Of a stretch of 64,000 bases of DNA, positions 48,842-60,900 are shown one piece after another; position 1 is the first letter of the stretch; every line of letters begins with the position of its first letter. A model generated the notes under the pieces. That model was not told the origin of the DNA, made no database searches, and saw only the letters and a list, made by a program, of their open reading frames with translations. The translations under genes and the position numbers were made by a program. This DNA comes from Diploscapter coronatus (lineage: Eukaryota > Nematoda > Chromadorea > Rhabditida > Rhabditidae): NCBI GenBank assembly GCA_964036155.1, contig OZ038422.1, positions 3,619,201-3,683,200 of the forward strand, read 5' to 3'.

Positions 48842-49129
48842 TTTTGTATAGCTATAGCAAAAACGTCGTATTTTTTGAAAATATTCTTTCATAAAAATTT
48901 ATACGAATGCGTTTCTCATGCACGTAATATAAGAAGAAGTCACAAAAATTCACCACATTTTATAATAGCTACCTTATCATATCTCTCTAAAGAATTTTTT
49001 ATCAAGGATAAGAATTTAAGAGAACTGCATTTTTAATTAAAGTGTGCATATTTTCAAAACATGTCATTTGTCAAAAGTAGACTATTCTTCAAAAGTACGA
49101 AGATGATTAAATTTACTATGATTATGATC

Positions 49130-49221
49130 GGCTCCTAGAAAAAGGCACCACTTTTTTTCTTTTCTTCTCTTGCTTTCTCATACTATTTCTTAGAAAGGGT
49201 GGTGCCTTTTTCTATGAGCCT
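49130..49221. repeat. Foldback element, family C copy 3
   Basis: GGCTCCTAGAAAAAGGCACC at the left, GGTGCCTTTTTCTATGAGCC at the right, and CATACTATTTCTTAGAAA inside. It lies between the truncated and the full receptor genes. Confidence 0.88.
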
Positions 49222-49400
49222 TATGATTTAATAATAATGATCATTTTGACATTTGCAGCCAATGAATAATTTTTAATTGATAGTTTATTTGATCGAGACG
49301 ATGTTACAACTTATCATGCAATGTGATGATAAATAATATTGAGAAAAAACTTTTTATTATTATTTGATAACAAGAATAATCATAAAATCCTAATCCTCGT

Positions 49401-51400
49401 TTAGTAAATATTTTTATTTTTACATAGTATGCTTTTTCGAGTTTCTCCATGCAGTTTACGACTTAAAGATATGACAGCCGCTCTTCCAGTTACGCTGATT
49501 ATTTCTTCCCTGAGTTCAAATTAGCTTTAAAAAATTTAGAAAAAACGACTTACTTCTTCTCCTTCCTTCTAAATATGCACCGGACCATGCCCAAAGCAGC
49601 TTCTCTTACGTAGCTTAGGAATAAGATCATGTAGAGCTCATAAAATATCCCCGTAGAGCATAAAGTTAGAATACACGCATTTACCAGGCCTAAACATCCA
49701 GACTGCTGTCTTTTTCAATTTTTAAAATAATTTACTCTGTGCGTAAATGTTGTAGATAAAAAGAATAGCTAATATTGCAATTGGTACCGACATGAATGAA
49801 AATAGTACGAAGATCTAAATTTAAAGAAAAATAATTGCAAAATTTACGAAAATATACCTGCAAAATCGAATCTTTCATAAGGATAATTTCCATTCGACTC
49901 TTCGCAGTTGATGAAATTTGTCGAAATTTACGCATTTCGGTATAAGTTAGTCGGGCGATATAAATAATAACTGAAAATGAACTATTCGGAAACCGCACGA
50001 AATCAAGACCTCAAGACATGCGAAATAGTATGTGTATGGGTTGGGTAGGGTATTGACTGATAAGATTTCTTTTCCCACACTTACTTTTCATGTCGCGTGG
50101 TTTACAAGTTGCCTTTTAGAAATGACATTTTTGAATGATTAAAATTTCCAATACTTCAAATTTAAAACGATCTTTTTATTTAAAAAATATTACCTATTCC
50201 AATCACGCTCAAAAACGCGATCCATCGCATAGCGAAATTGACGACAATTCTTTCCCAATAAGCTCCTGCCGTGAAGTTGCTGTTGACCGTTTCAACCGCA
50301 GTCCCGTAGCCACAAGCGCCCACTTCCTTTATTGACTCATAGCAGGTGTAGTTCTGAAAAATAAGCAAGTGTAGGAATTTTCACCTGTTTCATTCTGATC
50401 ACAAAAAAATGATTAAAATAAGATCATCTTAGACACTTCCTGTTTATCCGATTACGGTAAAAATGCACTTTGATATTTTTCAGAATGAGTCAGGGACGTT
50501 AAAATTGTGTTTCGAGTGTATTTTTTGTTTTTATTTTTATTTAAGAAAAAAGGGCAGAAGTTAGAACGTTTAAAATATCGATTTCTCGAAGTTTCAGTCA
50601 AATATACTCCGAATATTTTTTTAAAATTAAACTGAAAAACTCGAGTAAATATGGAGAAAAACCTTACGAGATATCGATCCCAGATCTTCTGATTACAAAA
50701 TAGTCCATTTCGATATCGAATATTGTCGTAAATATTGATAAACGGAGCGCCAATAAAAATGGAAAATATGATTTTCGTGGCAATATTGATCACGATAAAT
50801 TGTACGGACCTTTTCTTATAGCTAACGATGGCCTTCAAGCGAGCGAGAAACATTTCGCTAAAAATTTCAGAATATTCTCCAATTCACTACGGAAAATTAC
50901 GTGATAACGGCCATCGATAAAAATATAGATGAGATTAGGAGATCAATTTGGTTGGCTGGATTTATGCCCAGATAATCTAACAACCCTTCGGTTTTCAGTA
51001 GTAAAAATGGAGAATAAAAATGCACTCTCAAGCCTGAAAATGATCAGTTTCACCAAAAAAATCTTGATTTAAATAGCGTTCTGCGCTCTTCTATATGAGT
51101 TTTTAATTTGGAATCGACATTTGTGCTCAATTTGAATTCAGACTAGACTCGAAATCAGTAAATTTTCACAACTTTAAAGTTGGCCTGAAATATCTAACCT
51201 TCAGTCGGCATAAAAATGCACAAATTCCCGACAAGTTGTAATAGAATAAAATAATATTTGATGCTCTTGACTCGTTTTGGGCATTTATAAATTATAGCCG
51301 GAATTATGAATCCTCCCATAACTGTGGTCACGAAATAGATAACGTGAAGCATTGCAGAATAAACTGGAGTTTCCTTTTGAAACGGGGGACATTCGATCAT
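49401..51400 (-). CDS. Serpentine chemoreceptor, Sri/Srh-like
   Basis: Eight minus-strand exons: 51199-51400, 50901-51033, 50668-50857, 50194-50353, 49858-49970, 49736-49814, 49554-49689, 49401-49509; 373 residues with closed phases. Seven hydrophobic segments are seen. Sri/Srh-like signatures: ECPPF at the N-terminus, KCPKRVKSIKYYFILLQLVG after TM1, and FYSPFLLLKTEGLLDYLG in the first outer loop. The third inner loop is basic (YTEMRKFRQISSTAKSRMEI). TM7 is followed by FLSYVREAALGMVRCIFRRK. Expected in chemosensory cilia. The start is the ATG of MIECPPF, because the truncated copy shares that position; a slightly longer N-terminus is possible. The third loop after TM4 has a Cys-containing outer segment (NYTCYESIKEVGACGYG). 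Confidence 0.85.
50009..50100. repeat. Possible diverged family D foldback
   Basis: CCTCAAGACATGCGAAATAGTATG resembles the left arm of 21084-21166, and TTTCATGTCGCGTGG is a weak right arm. Intronic in the Sri-like gene. Confidence 0.4.
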
Positions 51401-52579
51401 TCTCTTTGCAAATAAACTAAATTTTCGTGTTCTATGAAGCAAATATTCGAGAAATGTAATTTTCAGCTCTAAATTGCGGACAGATGCAGTTCAAAGGTAC
51501 GCAAATATGTTTAGTAGTCAAAAAGCTCGCAAATTATTGCCTTCTATATTTCAACTATATAATTTGTAGGCAAAATTCCGCAAAGACGAATTTAGACTTT
51601 TACCGAAAGAGGAAGTTTCACTTGCAGAAAATTAGTCTGGAGCATACTGTACGTATTTCACTTCCAGATGATTCAATTTGACATTTAGTGAAAAATGATA
51701 AATCTCTCTAAAGCCATAATGACTGGTTAGAAGATTTACATGACATCATGTAATTTCCTTTTTTCTTAAATAATGATGTGATAATTTGAAGAGCTTCATA
51801 CAAATAATTATAGAGGTGCACATTTTATTGAATAGACTGAGAAGTTGCATTTCTAAAATACAATAATTTTCCTTCGAAATAAATAGCATTAACTGAAATC
51901 AATATGCTAATTTATGAATTTCGGAATTTTTCATACCATCTTGCTTAACAAAATGAACATTGATGCTGATTTGATTTTATACATAACTCTGATAATATGA
52001 TCATTTTATTTCAAATTAGTAAATCAGTAGAAATTTCGACTTCTCGGTAATATCATTTCGATATCCCGAATATTCGAATTTGCATCTTCATTCGGCTATT
52101 TTACTCTAAAAATCTAAGAACGTTCTTCATTAGTGGTTCTAATATTGTAAAGAAATTTTATAGATCATAGACTCAAACAATTTAATTCTGGTTCCGGTTT
52201 TATTTCATATAATTCAATTTTATTTTGAGTTTATTCTAATTTTCAAACCTGAAACTCGTATCGGATTCTGAATATCATTCACTCTGCTATGCAGATTCAT
52301 AAACATGCACATTGTGTATTCAGATATGCTAATTTCATATTTTTGGTAGTCTGTAATTGATTGAAGAAAAGAGCGCCAAAAATCAATTTCATTTTCAATC
52401 TACTGGCAAAGTGACTATGTGAACTATAGTATTTTTCTCTTCCCTTCTATTTCCATGCACTGTCTTCCCCACTTTCGAAAGTGTCTAGCCATCTTTCCTC
52501 CCTATTCTATCATGCACTAGTCAATGTGGTCCAGGATATCTCAATCACTCCCCATTTCTTCCCCCTGCCAGCGACTCAT
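51401..52579. other. Spacer upstream of the Sri-like gene and U1 snRNA
   Basis: No exon supported. The last 60-80 bp should hold the proximal element of the U1 promoter, but I cannot name it with confidence. Confidence 0.45.
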
Positions 52580-52739
52580 AAACTTACCTGGTCGGGAGAC
52601 ACCGCGATCAAGAAGGCGGTTATCTGTGGCGAGGCCCGGGCATTGCACTTCGGTCTGGGCTGACCTGCACGGCAGCTCCGAGTTGGGGTTCGCCGACGAC
52701 TAAATTTTTGAGTGAGGGGCTGCGTTCGCGCGGCCCTGA
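52580..52739 (+). ncRNA. U1 spliceosomal snRNA
   Basis: The 5' end AAACTTACCTG is the U1 segment that pairs with 5' splice sites. Stem-loop I has the U1-70K loop GATCAAGAAGG, stem-loop II has ATTGCACTTCGG (U1A-type loop), and the Sm site AATTTTTG is at 52703-52710. The 3' hairpin GGGGCTGCGTTCGCGCGGCCC closes it. Length about 160 nt, right for nematode U1. Transcribed by RNA polymerase II from a short promoter. Open frames on the other strand are shadows of this structured, GC-rich RNA. Confidence 0.95.
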
Positions 52740-53597
52740 TTTGGAACCTGGAATGAACGAAAAGGAGAAGAAAACATTGAATGCATGGAATGACAAGACA
52801 AAGATGACAGTGACAATGGCACAATGAAATGACATTCGACTTTCAGCCGGATGATCCGATGATCCAAAATGTACTTCCTTCAGCAGACAAAAACTAACTA
52901 AATGAATATTTTAAACATTGTGAAACATCTCGTATGCCAATCATCGATTTCTTTGCTGCATTCACCTTGAATAACATGCAATCAATTCAGTCAAATGCGA
53001 ACACTTTCGAAACAGCTCACACCATTCTTTCTGTTCGTGTCATTTCCACTGCCTGTCTGCGCTCTCTAGCATTTCATTATGTGGCTAGTGCGTTTGCAAT
53101 GTCATTTGTCATACAGCACAAAACCTGCATTAATATCTGTACCACACTGAACTCGTCGGTTTTTAACCCAGTTACTCAAGGTAAATCTTGAGATTCGATC
53201 AAGTCTCGACTTGTGTCGAATAAAGCACTTTTTGGAATCAACCTTTCTGGGGATATCCGGAAGGGAATCAAATTTCATTCTTAGACGGATTTAACTGATG
53301 GAGTATCCCCTAGTTAAGCTCTTCGACATTTATTGAAATGCCCTCTGTCATGTAGCTGTTGTCGCAATATGATCAAAGTGGGGCAACTACTATTTGACAG
53401 AGGGTGCCTCCCAAATGTTATTTCATTCTACTTTCATCTTCCTACCTTATCCCTAACTGTAGACTCCGTCTTCTGTAATATAATAACTGCCTCAAGGTAG
53501 CATTTATTAGCGAGGTAAAAATAACGATTTTTACACCAAAATTCAGTTCCGTGAAAGGTTATTCAAAGTAGACTATTATTATTTTCCAAGTATTACT
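52740..53597. other. Spacer with a hairpin at 53341-53404
   Basis: No gene seen. CCCTCTGTCA and TGACAGAGGG form a perfect 10-bp stem around about 44 nt that also contains TGTTG / CAACT. Confidence 0.5.
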
Positions 53598-54276
53598 TCA
53601 GCAAATATGATTTAGACGTTTCGGGTACAGCTTCTTGTCGCAGCACATTTTGAAATTCACGTTGTATGCTTCTCGATCGCAACAAGCATCGTTGAGTCCT
53701 CGGCGATGCAGAGTATCCTTGCAGCAGATTTCGAAAGTCGGATCAAACGGCTGAGTTCCGCAGCAGTCCTCCTTCAGTCCGCGAGAATGAATTGCTCCTT
53801 GACAGCAGATTTTGAATGTCGGATTGTAGGCTTCCTTGCCACAACATTGGCTGTCCAGCCCGCGAGACTGAAATGAGCATTCTCAAAATAAGAAATTTAA
53901 AAATAATATTTATGCTGAAAATTAAAAAAAAAAAAAATGCTATTCGTCAAGGGACACCCTTTCGAGTTCTGAAATAGTGATTTCCAGAAAATTTTATTCT
54001 TCACAACATAATAAAGACGTTGCTAAATGAAGAAATAGGTATTTGAAAAATAAGATACCCTCCTCCACTATCTACTATCCCCATACAATATTTGACTATT
54101 TGGTGTAGTTGCGGTGCTGCGAAGGATTCAAACCATCTGAACCGAATTAGTCATACCTGTAGGGTTCCATCACAGCAGATTTTGAATGTCGGATCATATG
54201 GTCCACATGAATTCGGCTTCTTCTTTGAGATTCCATAGACAGAAAGAAAGAGAATAGCAAAAATAAAGAATTTCAT
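53598..54276 (-). CDS. Small secreted protein of galaxin-type Cys repeats
   Basis: Two exons, 54157-54276 and 53598-53867; 129 residues. A signal peptide (FFIFAILFLSVYG) is followed by four repeats of about 28 residues, each with a pattern CCG-x3-Y/F-(D/N)PTFKICC followed by a linker with RGL: CGPYDPTFKICC, CCGKEAYNPTFKICC, CCGTQPFDPTFEICC and CCDREAYNVNFKMCC. This di-cysteine repeat is the galaxin type, known from coral skeleton proteins and from many secreted animal proteins of unclear role. Expected extracellular, cuticle or luminal. A TATA box lies about 145 bp upstream. The long second exon has no internal ATG, so it is easily missed. Function unknown; its neighbour is a macin-like peptide gene on the same strand. 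Confidence 0.85.
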
Positions 54277-54420
54277 CTTAATAGAAATCAAACCTAAAAT
54301 TAGGAGTCTTAAGAATTAGCCAAACCTATTTAGATATCTTGCAGGTCGTATTAGTGGATCAAAATAATTGGAATGAAGAAATCAATGACTTTCAGGAAAG
54401 AGACAGATACAAATGCCAAC

Positions 54421-54428
54421 TATTTATA
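54421..54428 (-). promoter_or_regulatory. TATA box of the galaxin-like gene
   Basis: Reads TATAAATA on the minus strand, in a GC-flanked setting (GAACGCGATATAAATAG), upstream of the ATG at 54276. Confidence 0.6.
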
Positions 54429-55345
54429 TCGCGTTCAAGCGCGGTTTTTCCTTTTTGACTGATCACTTGTTCCAATAGAAAGCTTATTTTTGAGCTTGAA
54501 AACGATAAATACATTACATTTTCTAGAAAGATATTACAGTTTCTGTGAGTCATTTTCTATCAAAATTTAATTGATAATTCGAATTTATCGAGCATTTTTT
54601 CTATCAAATCGCGAATATCGTATTTCAAAATAGTGATAAAATGACATTTATTGGGAAGATGCAACACTATTCGTTGAACGATTTCAAGTTAAGGTCATAA
54701 AAATAAAAGTAAAAATATGCTAGAACTTCCTCGCTTCACGGACGCTTCGCGCCCGCTCGCTCGTCGTTCTAGTGTCAGCCTTCAACTGGCTGTTAGAATT
54801 TCGATACTTCTGTAACATGACTAAAGTTTGTCGATTATAAAGCAATGTTAATTAGTCATCAATAGTTTTAAAAATCAATGTGAAGATAATTTCAAATTTG
54901 ATCTTAAAATGAGAATTGAGAATGAAGAATTTAATGAATAAATACTCATTAAAATATCTAGATTTATATCTACTAATTTTACAAATTTAGTATAACATGT
55001 TTCTGGTGGCAGACTCTCTCAAAAATAATGCAATACAACACAGCCAAATCACTCATCTATTTTTTTACTACATTCAAAGTCTAAATCAAATTGTATTGAA
55101 GGGAATTTTTCTTGAAGAAATGTTAAATTATGAGAGAGCATATGATAAAATAATACTTTTCATCGCGTTAAAAGAATAAAATAGGATCACAAGTTCATAT
55201 AAGCATTTATTAACTTAGAAGTTTTGATAAATCATCACATAGCTGTAAAGCAGGTTACACAAACCCAATTTAAGACATATTAGCCCGAATTGTAAGATTG
55301 ACTCCAATATCTGTACATACATTGAGGAATTGATTAGATTCTTAT
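54429..55345. other. Spacer, no gene seen
   Basis: AT-rich. A short GC-rich inverted segment around 54732-54768 (GCTTCACGGACGCTTCGCGCCCGCTCGC) stands out but has no assignment. Confidence 0.45.
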
Positions 55346-56295
55346 TTAGCTGCATTTGCAAACATTGACTTCTCTGTCCATGCCCAAACATGATTCCGTG
55401 TTCTTCACGCATTGACCGCCTCGGTAGCCTTGGCTCTTGCAGCTGAAAATATGACCATTGAGTTCACTTCTTTTGGGATGAAAAATATTTCTTGGAAGAT
55501 AAGATAATAGACGATGCTGTTGATTATTATGTTACTTATGAGCCTTTTTCTACTCGGAGTTTTACTAATGACAAGGTCTAAAGAAAACTATCTCGGGAGC
55601 ATTTGAATTCTGGTAAATAAATTAGGGATCTACAAGAATAGGATGACAATAAATTTGTGGCATTTAGATTTCTATGAACTAGGTCATTCACTCACTTGTC
55701 ATTACATCTCGTATATCCAAAGAAAGCCCAGAAATCTTCGTTGTCACATCGAGATCCGGTAACAAAATTCCAGCAGTCGTCGCGTTTAACTCGAACTGAA
55801 AAATCGTTTATTCTGCAATGTGTTTTGAAACAAAAACAGGTACATCAAGGTCAAGTTGCAATCGGAGCTATTTTTCAAAATCTCCCCAATTAAAGAGGAT
55901 ATATAACTTGCCTGCTTGGGGCGGCGTAGCGCAGTGGTTGTGTGTTACTGCCTACAGCTAGGGCTCAAGTTCGCCCCCCGCTCCTCACCCAAACCAAGGG
56001 GGTTAAGAAATGTTGGTAGTGGCTCAAACCACGAAAATTTGCCTAAAATCCCTCGTCTGTTGCACACAACAACAGTCTGTCCTCGGGCCGGGCCACTAGT
56101 CCTGTGCGGCTAGGATAGGCCGACTGTCCCAATAAGAAGGCTGAGCCCCATTACGGGCTTGAGGGTAGCCGACCCCACTCAGTGGGAATAATAAGGCTAG
56201 GAAAAAAAAAAAAAAAATAACTTGCCTGCTTCTGAGGCGACAATCATAGCTGATAGGGCAATGCAAGCCAACAAGAAGGCGTTGAGGAATTTCAT
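55346..56295 (-). CDS. Macin-like cysteine-rich antimicrobial peptide precursor
   Basis: Three exons: 56226-56295, 55696-55795, 55346-55442; 88 residues with closed phases. A signal peptide (KFLNAFLLACIALSAMIVAS) leads to a dibasic VKR site and a mature part of about 58 residues with eight cysteines. The cysteine spacing is C-x8-C-x13-C-x3-C-x9-C-x6-C-x9-C-x1-C, with Trp after the first Cys, CNDNC and a YRGGQC segment. This spacing follows the macin fold (hydramacin/theromac-type peptides of cnidarians, annelids and molluscs), which permeabilises bacteria. Intron 1 uses a GC donor (CAG|GCAAGT) and contains a SINE. A TATA-like box lies upstream. Alternative: another CS-alpha-beta defensin class. 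I infer secretion from gut or epidermis. Confidence 0.78.
55903..55917. repeat. Target-site duplication of SINE, copy 1
   Basis: ATAACTTGCCTGCTT, identical to 56217-56231. Confidence 0.95.
55918..56216 (+). mobile_element. tRNA-derived SINE with A tail and target duplication
   Basis: Starts GGGCGGCGTAGCGCAGTGG with a perfect box A (TAGCGCAGTGG), and box B-like AAGTTCGCCCC follows. The unique body contains CAAACCAAGGGGGTTAAG. It ends in a run of about 15 A. Flanked by identical 15-bp duplications, the mark of target-primed insertion by a partner LINE. Inserted in intron 1 of the macin-like gene, antisense to it. The older copy is at 9069-9330. Confidence 0.93.
56217..56231. repeat. Target-site duplication of SINE, copy 2 (contains the splice donor in use)
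   Basis: ATAACTTGCCTGCTT; its complement holds CAG|GCAAGT, the end of exon 1 of the macin-like gene. Confidence 0.95.
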
Positions 56296-56416
56296 CTGAT
56301 TCTGAAACAAACTTTCAGACCAATATCCTGAAGATCAACTTACTCCAAAATAGTAAAAGTATTATAAAGTCGACAAATTCAGCTCCGAACTGATTTCTAC
56401 CGAAACAGAATAGGGC

Positions 56417-56423
56417 TTTATAT
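56417..56423 (-). promoter_or_regulatory. TATA-like box of the macin-like gene
   Basis: Reads TATAAAG on the minus strand, about 122 bp upstream of the ATG. Confidence 0.5.
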
Positions 56424-57912
56424 GATACTGGATTGAGGAAGTTCGTCCATTGCATCTGGTAGGCGGTCGGGTGTTTACCACTCTCATTCTCACAATCGGA
56501 CTCATCGTATTCTTTCTAGCTGATATTAAACCGCTCATCCCAGCATGAGTTACAATGGGTGCTTTTTGATTTTATCTGATTCTTTTCTGCGAAAATAACG
56601 TGTGTAAGTTATGACTGTTTGGACAGAGTTTCCCATTGTTCGTCTATTCATTTCAACCAGAGCTATGGAAATACATGTTTGCGAAAAGTGGGAGGATTTT
56701 CGTTTCTCTAATATGCAAAAAGTGCAAAGGCTCTTGGCACCGACAACGCGTGCAATGATTAAATGCTGGTGATACATGGTGATGAGTCACTAACTTCTTT
56801 AAAGAAGATATCGAAAAAAAAAAACATTGCATTTGGTTTCATCCCATCAATGCTAGTATGAGATTATGATTCAAACGGACCAACTTTTTGCAGATATTAA
56901 TGCTCATCATTCGAGAAAAATAAATTATTCAATTCATTTTATACTTCCAGGTAATTGTCAACATCAATTTCCTATAAAACAAGCGATCGATTTATGCAAA
57001 TCCTCCTAATTATCATGACTGGATGAGCTTATTTTGGAAGATCTGAATCTTGATTACTTCCTTCTTTGTGGTCAATATATTGGAATCGTGACAAATTAGA
57101 AATGGTTTTTGAGATCATCATTGTCCAAACATATTTGATATTCGCTTCGTTGACATCCATCCAATTATGGATTTGATCACGTTTCAATTGGACTAGTTCT
57201 GGAAGTTCCATGAACTAAACACATCATAATGTCAACAAAATTAACATTCACAAAGAGATTTTATGAATTTATTTAGATAAAGGTAAATATTTTGCGCGAA
57301 ACGTGGTATCTAGCGAAATAACAAATTTCGCTCATATGACAGCTCCCATGTTTTGATATTTTAGCTATTTTATTGAAATGATGAAAATGCTCCGCGTGGA
57401 TTGTTGACTCGACATTTCCAACAAAAGAATGACAACACGAAAGGTTGCAGAGTTTGGTATGAATAGTTTTGTAGATCAACATCATGATAAAACAACAAAT
57501 TTAACGAGGCGAGAATATTGCAAAAAATAAATTTCATGCAAAAGTTAGAAATAGTCTGCATGGCAATTGTCTGAACGTTTTGAGCGAGCGAATTTTTGAG
57601 CTTTCATAGAGCATGGTCACAAATATTTGTTTGAATTATTTTTCCGCAGAAACCAAGTATATCCAGATAATAATTCACTTTAAAATAATCAAGTCGAATA
57701 AGAGATAATATAGTGAGAAAATGTTTTAGACTCTTCACTACATCCATAAGCAAAAATTTACCACATCGTGAAATGAAATTTACTGCATAGATGGTTTCTT
57801 TTGGGACAAAGAAAATTGTCAAATTTTAACCAATCTAAAAATCGAACAATTATTTATTATCGCAGTATATTTTTTTAAAATATAAAATTCAAATAAAACT
57901 CATTGCATCGTC
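56424..57912. other. Spacer, possible unassigned exon at 57029-57214
   Basis: The minus-strand frame 57029-57214 begins after a TTTAG acceptor and encodes a polar 60-residue tail (FMELPELVQLKRDQIHNWMD). It could be the last exon of a small gene, but no upstream exon is convincing. The rest shows nothing. Confidence 0.3.
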
Positions 57913-60900
57913 CTATCTAGAAAGCAGATTCTGTCGTTTCACCATACTCCAATACTCGCCTTTCTTTTCTAGTAGCTCTTGGTGTGTTCCTAAAATTGTG
58001 TTGGAAAATATTTTCATGGTCCAATTTTATACCGATTTCTGCAATAGATCCAGATTTCATTATCACAATTTGATGAGCATTGACTATGGTCGAAAGTCTG
58101 TGCGCGATCATGATTGTGGTTCGTTTTTCAGAGGCTTTGTCCAGAGCTTCTTGGACTAACTGAAACATTGTAGATGAGAAATTCTGTCTTTCGGATAGTT
58201 CGATCAGTTCACAAGAGAGACGATTTAAGCAAAAATCTGTCATGTTCTTCCAAAAATAATTTCTCAGATAGTACTTACCAATTCATTTTGCCGATCCAAC
58301 GCCGAAGTCGCCTCATCCAGCAGAAGAATATCGGGTTCTCTTATTAGAGCCCGAGCGATAGCAATTCGCTGACGTTGACCTCCGGAAAGTTGAGCGCCTC
58401 GTTCACCAATTAGAGTATCAATTCCCTGAGGTGGTGTGGCATTTTTGGAGGTATTTTAATTCTTCCATTCTTCCAGTATACCTGTGGTAAAGTACCCACG
58501 AAAGACTTGATGTTAGCCAATTCCATTGCGTGTTCAATCTGTTGAATGGGAACATCTTCATCAAGTCCATAAGTGATGTTCTCTCGAATGGAACAGTCGA
58601 AGAGCACAGGCTCTTGAGCTACAAGTGCCATCCGAGAGCGTAGATGTCGAGGTTGAATTTCAGGCAAAGGAGTGTCGCCAAGAAGCTGAATGCAAAGTTG
58701 TATCAATTGAATATTTGCTGATGCTTGAGAGTAAATCTAGCGGCTACCTATTTATTCGAAAGTCTAACTAAAATAAAACTGATTCACAATGATTCCCCTG
58801 ACAGGATCGTAAAATCGCTCAATCAGCGAAACGATGGTAGACTTCCCAGATCCGCTTGTTCCTACAAGAGCTGTTGTTTTACCAGGAGATATCTAATAGA
58901 AAATTGTATATTGTTTGTGATAAGATTTTTACCTCGAGAGAAAAATTCTGCAATACGGTGTGATCTGGCCTTTGTGGGTATGCAAATGTGATATTTTGAA
59001 GAGCAATCTCCTTCTTTGAATCTGGGGTTGATCCATTGTTTGAAAGATTATCGATTTCAGGTGCTTCATTAAGGATCTAAAAATATTCACTTTCACTAAA
59101 ATAAAAAAAATTTTTAAAAATCACTTTGAAGATCAACCCAGCTGAATACATTGCTTTGATATATTCAGGAATGTAGACTGTAGCTTGAGATGAGTTGTTC
59201 ATCACCAACGTTATAGAGAAAAGAACACTAAAATATTTTCGCGTCATAAAATTGATTTTTAAAATTCACATGTAGACGTTAATCGGCCACATTTGCCCGT
59301 GGTAGACCAGGTATGCTCCAAAACCATAATTCAGAGCATACAGATAGCAAAACGTGGATCTACATAAGCCGAATACGATTCCCTAAAATTCGGAAATAAA
59401 AGCAACGAAACTAACAACGTTTTTTCAGACTAGTACTTATCTTCACTAATTTTGAAACATATTAGATGAAAAGTTACTTGAATCAACGATCGCTTTTTGT
59501 TTGATTGATGTGCGAGGTCAAGAATTGCACTAACTCTCTGCATGACTACGTTCTCCATTGATAGAGATCGAACTGTCTTCACGTTTTCAAGGGCCTCTAT
59601 TGCAACCTAAGTTCTCATTTTCGTCAAGAATAAGCTTTTCGGAAACCCTAGACGCAGATTCCAAAGCTTTCATGTCCTTCTTCGTAGCGCCTTCCAGGAA
59701 GTGTGCAAGTTTATTCTCAGCCCACATGTTGAAAGGAAAAGTTAGTGAGGTCTAAAATTATTTGATCCTTAAGAAATTTTCCCTTTTTCACCAATAAAGC
59801 CATCTTCCATCCGAATGCGTAGGCCAACGTCATTCCTATGATCAATGCGACGATCATCGTACAAACGTGGCCCAATTGAACGTCTACAGCCTGTGATCAA
59901 ATGCATATGTAGAGGATGAAAACTGACGATTTCTATATTAAAACCATGGTTTGATCTGTACATCGAGATCAAATTCATAAGTTGATTGAAAATAATGCCG
60001 ACTGATAAGACAAGAATAAATTACACATCGAATATTCGCTGAATCCGTCGACAGCCTTGTCGCCAATCTCTGTGAGCTGCGCTTCGAATCGTCGAAAAAG
60101 GAACACTGCATCCGAAGCAAGTGTTTCAGAGTATCCATTTGAAGACAAAGGTCGAGATTTTCAGAAGCAAAAGCGAAGATTATCCTCTAAAAGCACAATT
60201 GTAAAGACTAGTATTATTTTTGTCTTTGAAATATTTAAAGAAAATATTATTTATTCGAAGATCTCTCTGATGCCCACCAATATCAGCCAGCACGCTCCAT
60301 CGATGATGCCGACGATTAGGAATAGACTTGCCCAAAAGTGTCCTAATTCAAGCAATTCTTCGCCGGAATGAGAATAGGCCTGATGAATTGGAAATTTTAG
60401 GCAAGTTCAAAGGAAGAAGCATACATCGACCATTTTCGAGGTTACGATTCCTAGCGCAGGCATACAGAACCCGTGAATGCACCCGACGACCATTCCAGAA
60501 AAGATCAGCATCGCGACAGGCTTAGAATACGTTATCAGCTTGAAGAATGTGCCTTTTTCGGCGCTCTCTTCTTCCAGCTCCTTCTTCAATCTCGATATGT
60601 CATCTTCGTGTTCTGCTTCGTCGTGATTTGTCGTTGAAATCGATCGTTGAATGAAGGGTTGACAGTCATGTTCCTTGGTGATGACATCGAAATCTTTGTC
60701 AGTGATTTCGGTCAATGACTGTGCCATCACCATTTCATAGTATTCACTCTTCTTCGTCATTAATTCTTCGTGAGATCCGACTTCGACAATCTAAAGTCTT
60801 ATGAACCAACATTTGATCATCATCATGAAGTCTTTACTTCCCCTTTGTTCATTACAAGAATTCTATCACAGTTTCGAATGGTGGATAGTCGATGAGCAAT

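Noticed and set aside
52576..52835. Minus-strand frames of 71-82 residues
   Set aside because: Antisense to the U1 snRNA.
57273..57822. Several minus-strand frames of 63-72 residues
   Set aside because: They overlap each other in different phases and no common gene model joins them.
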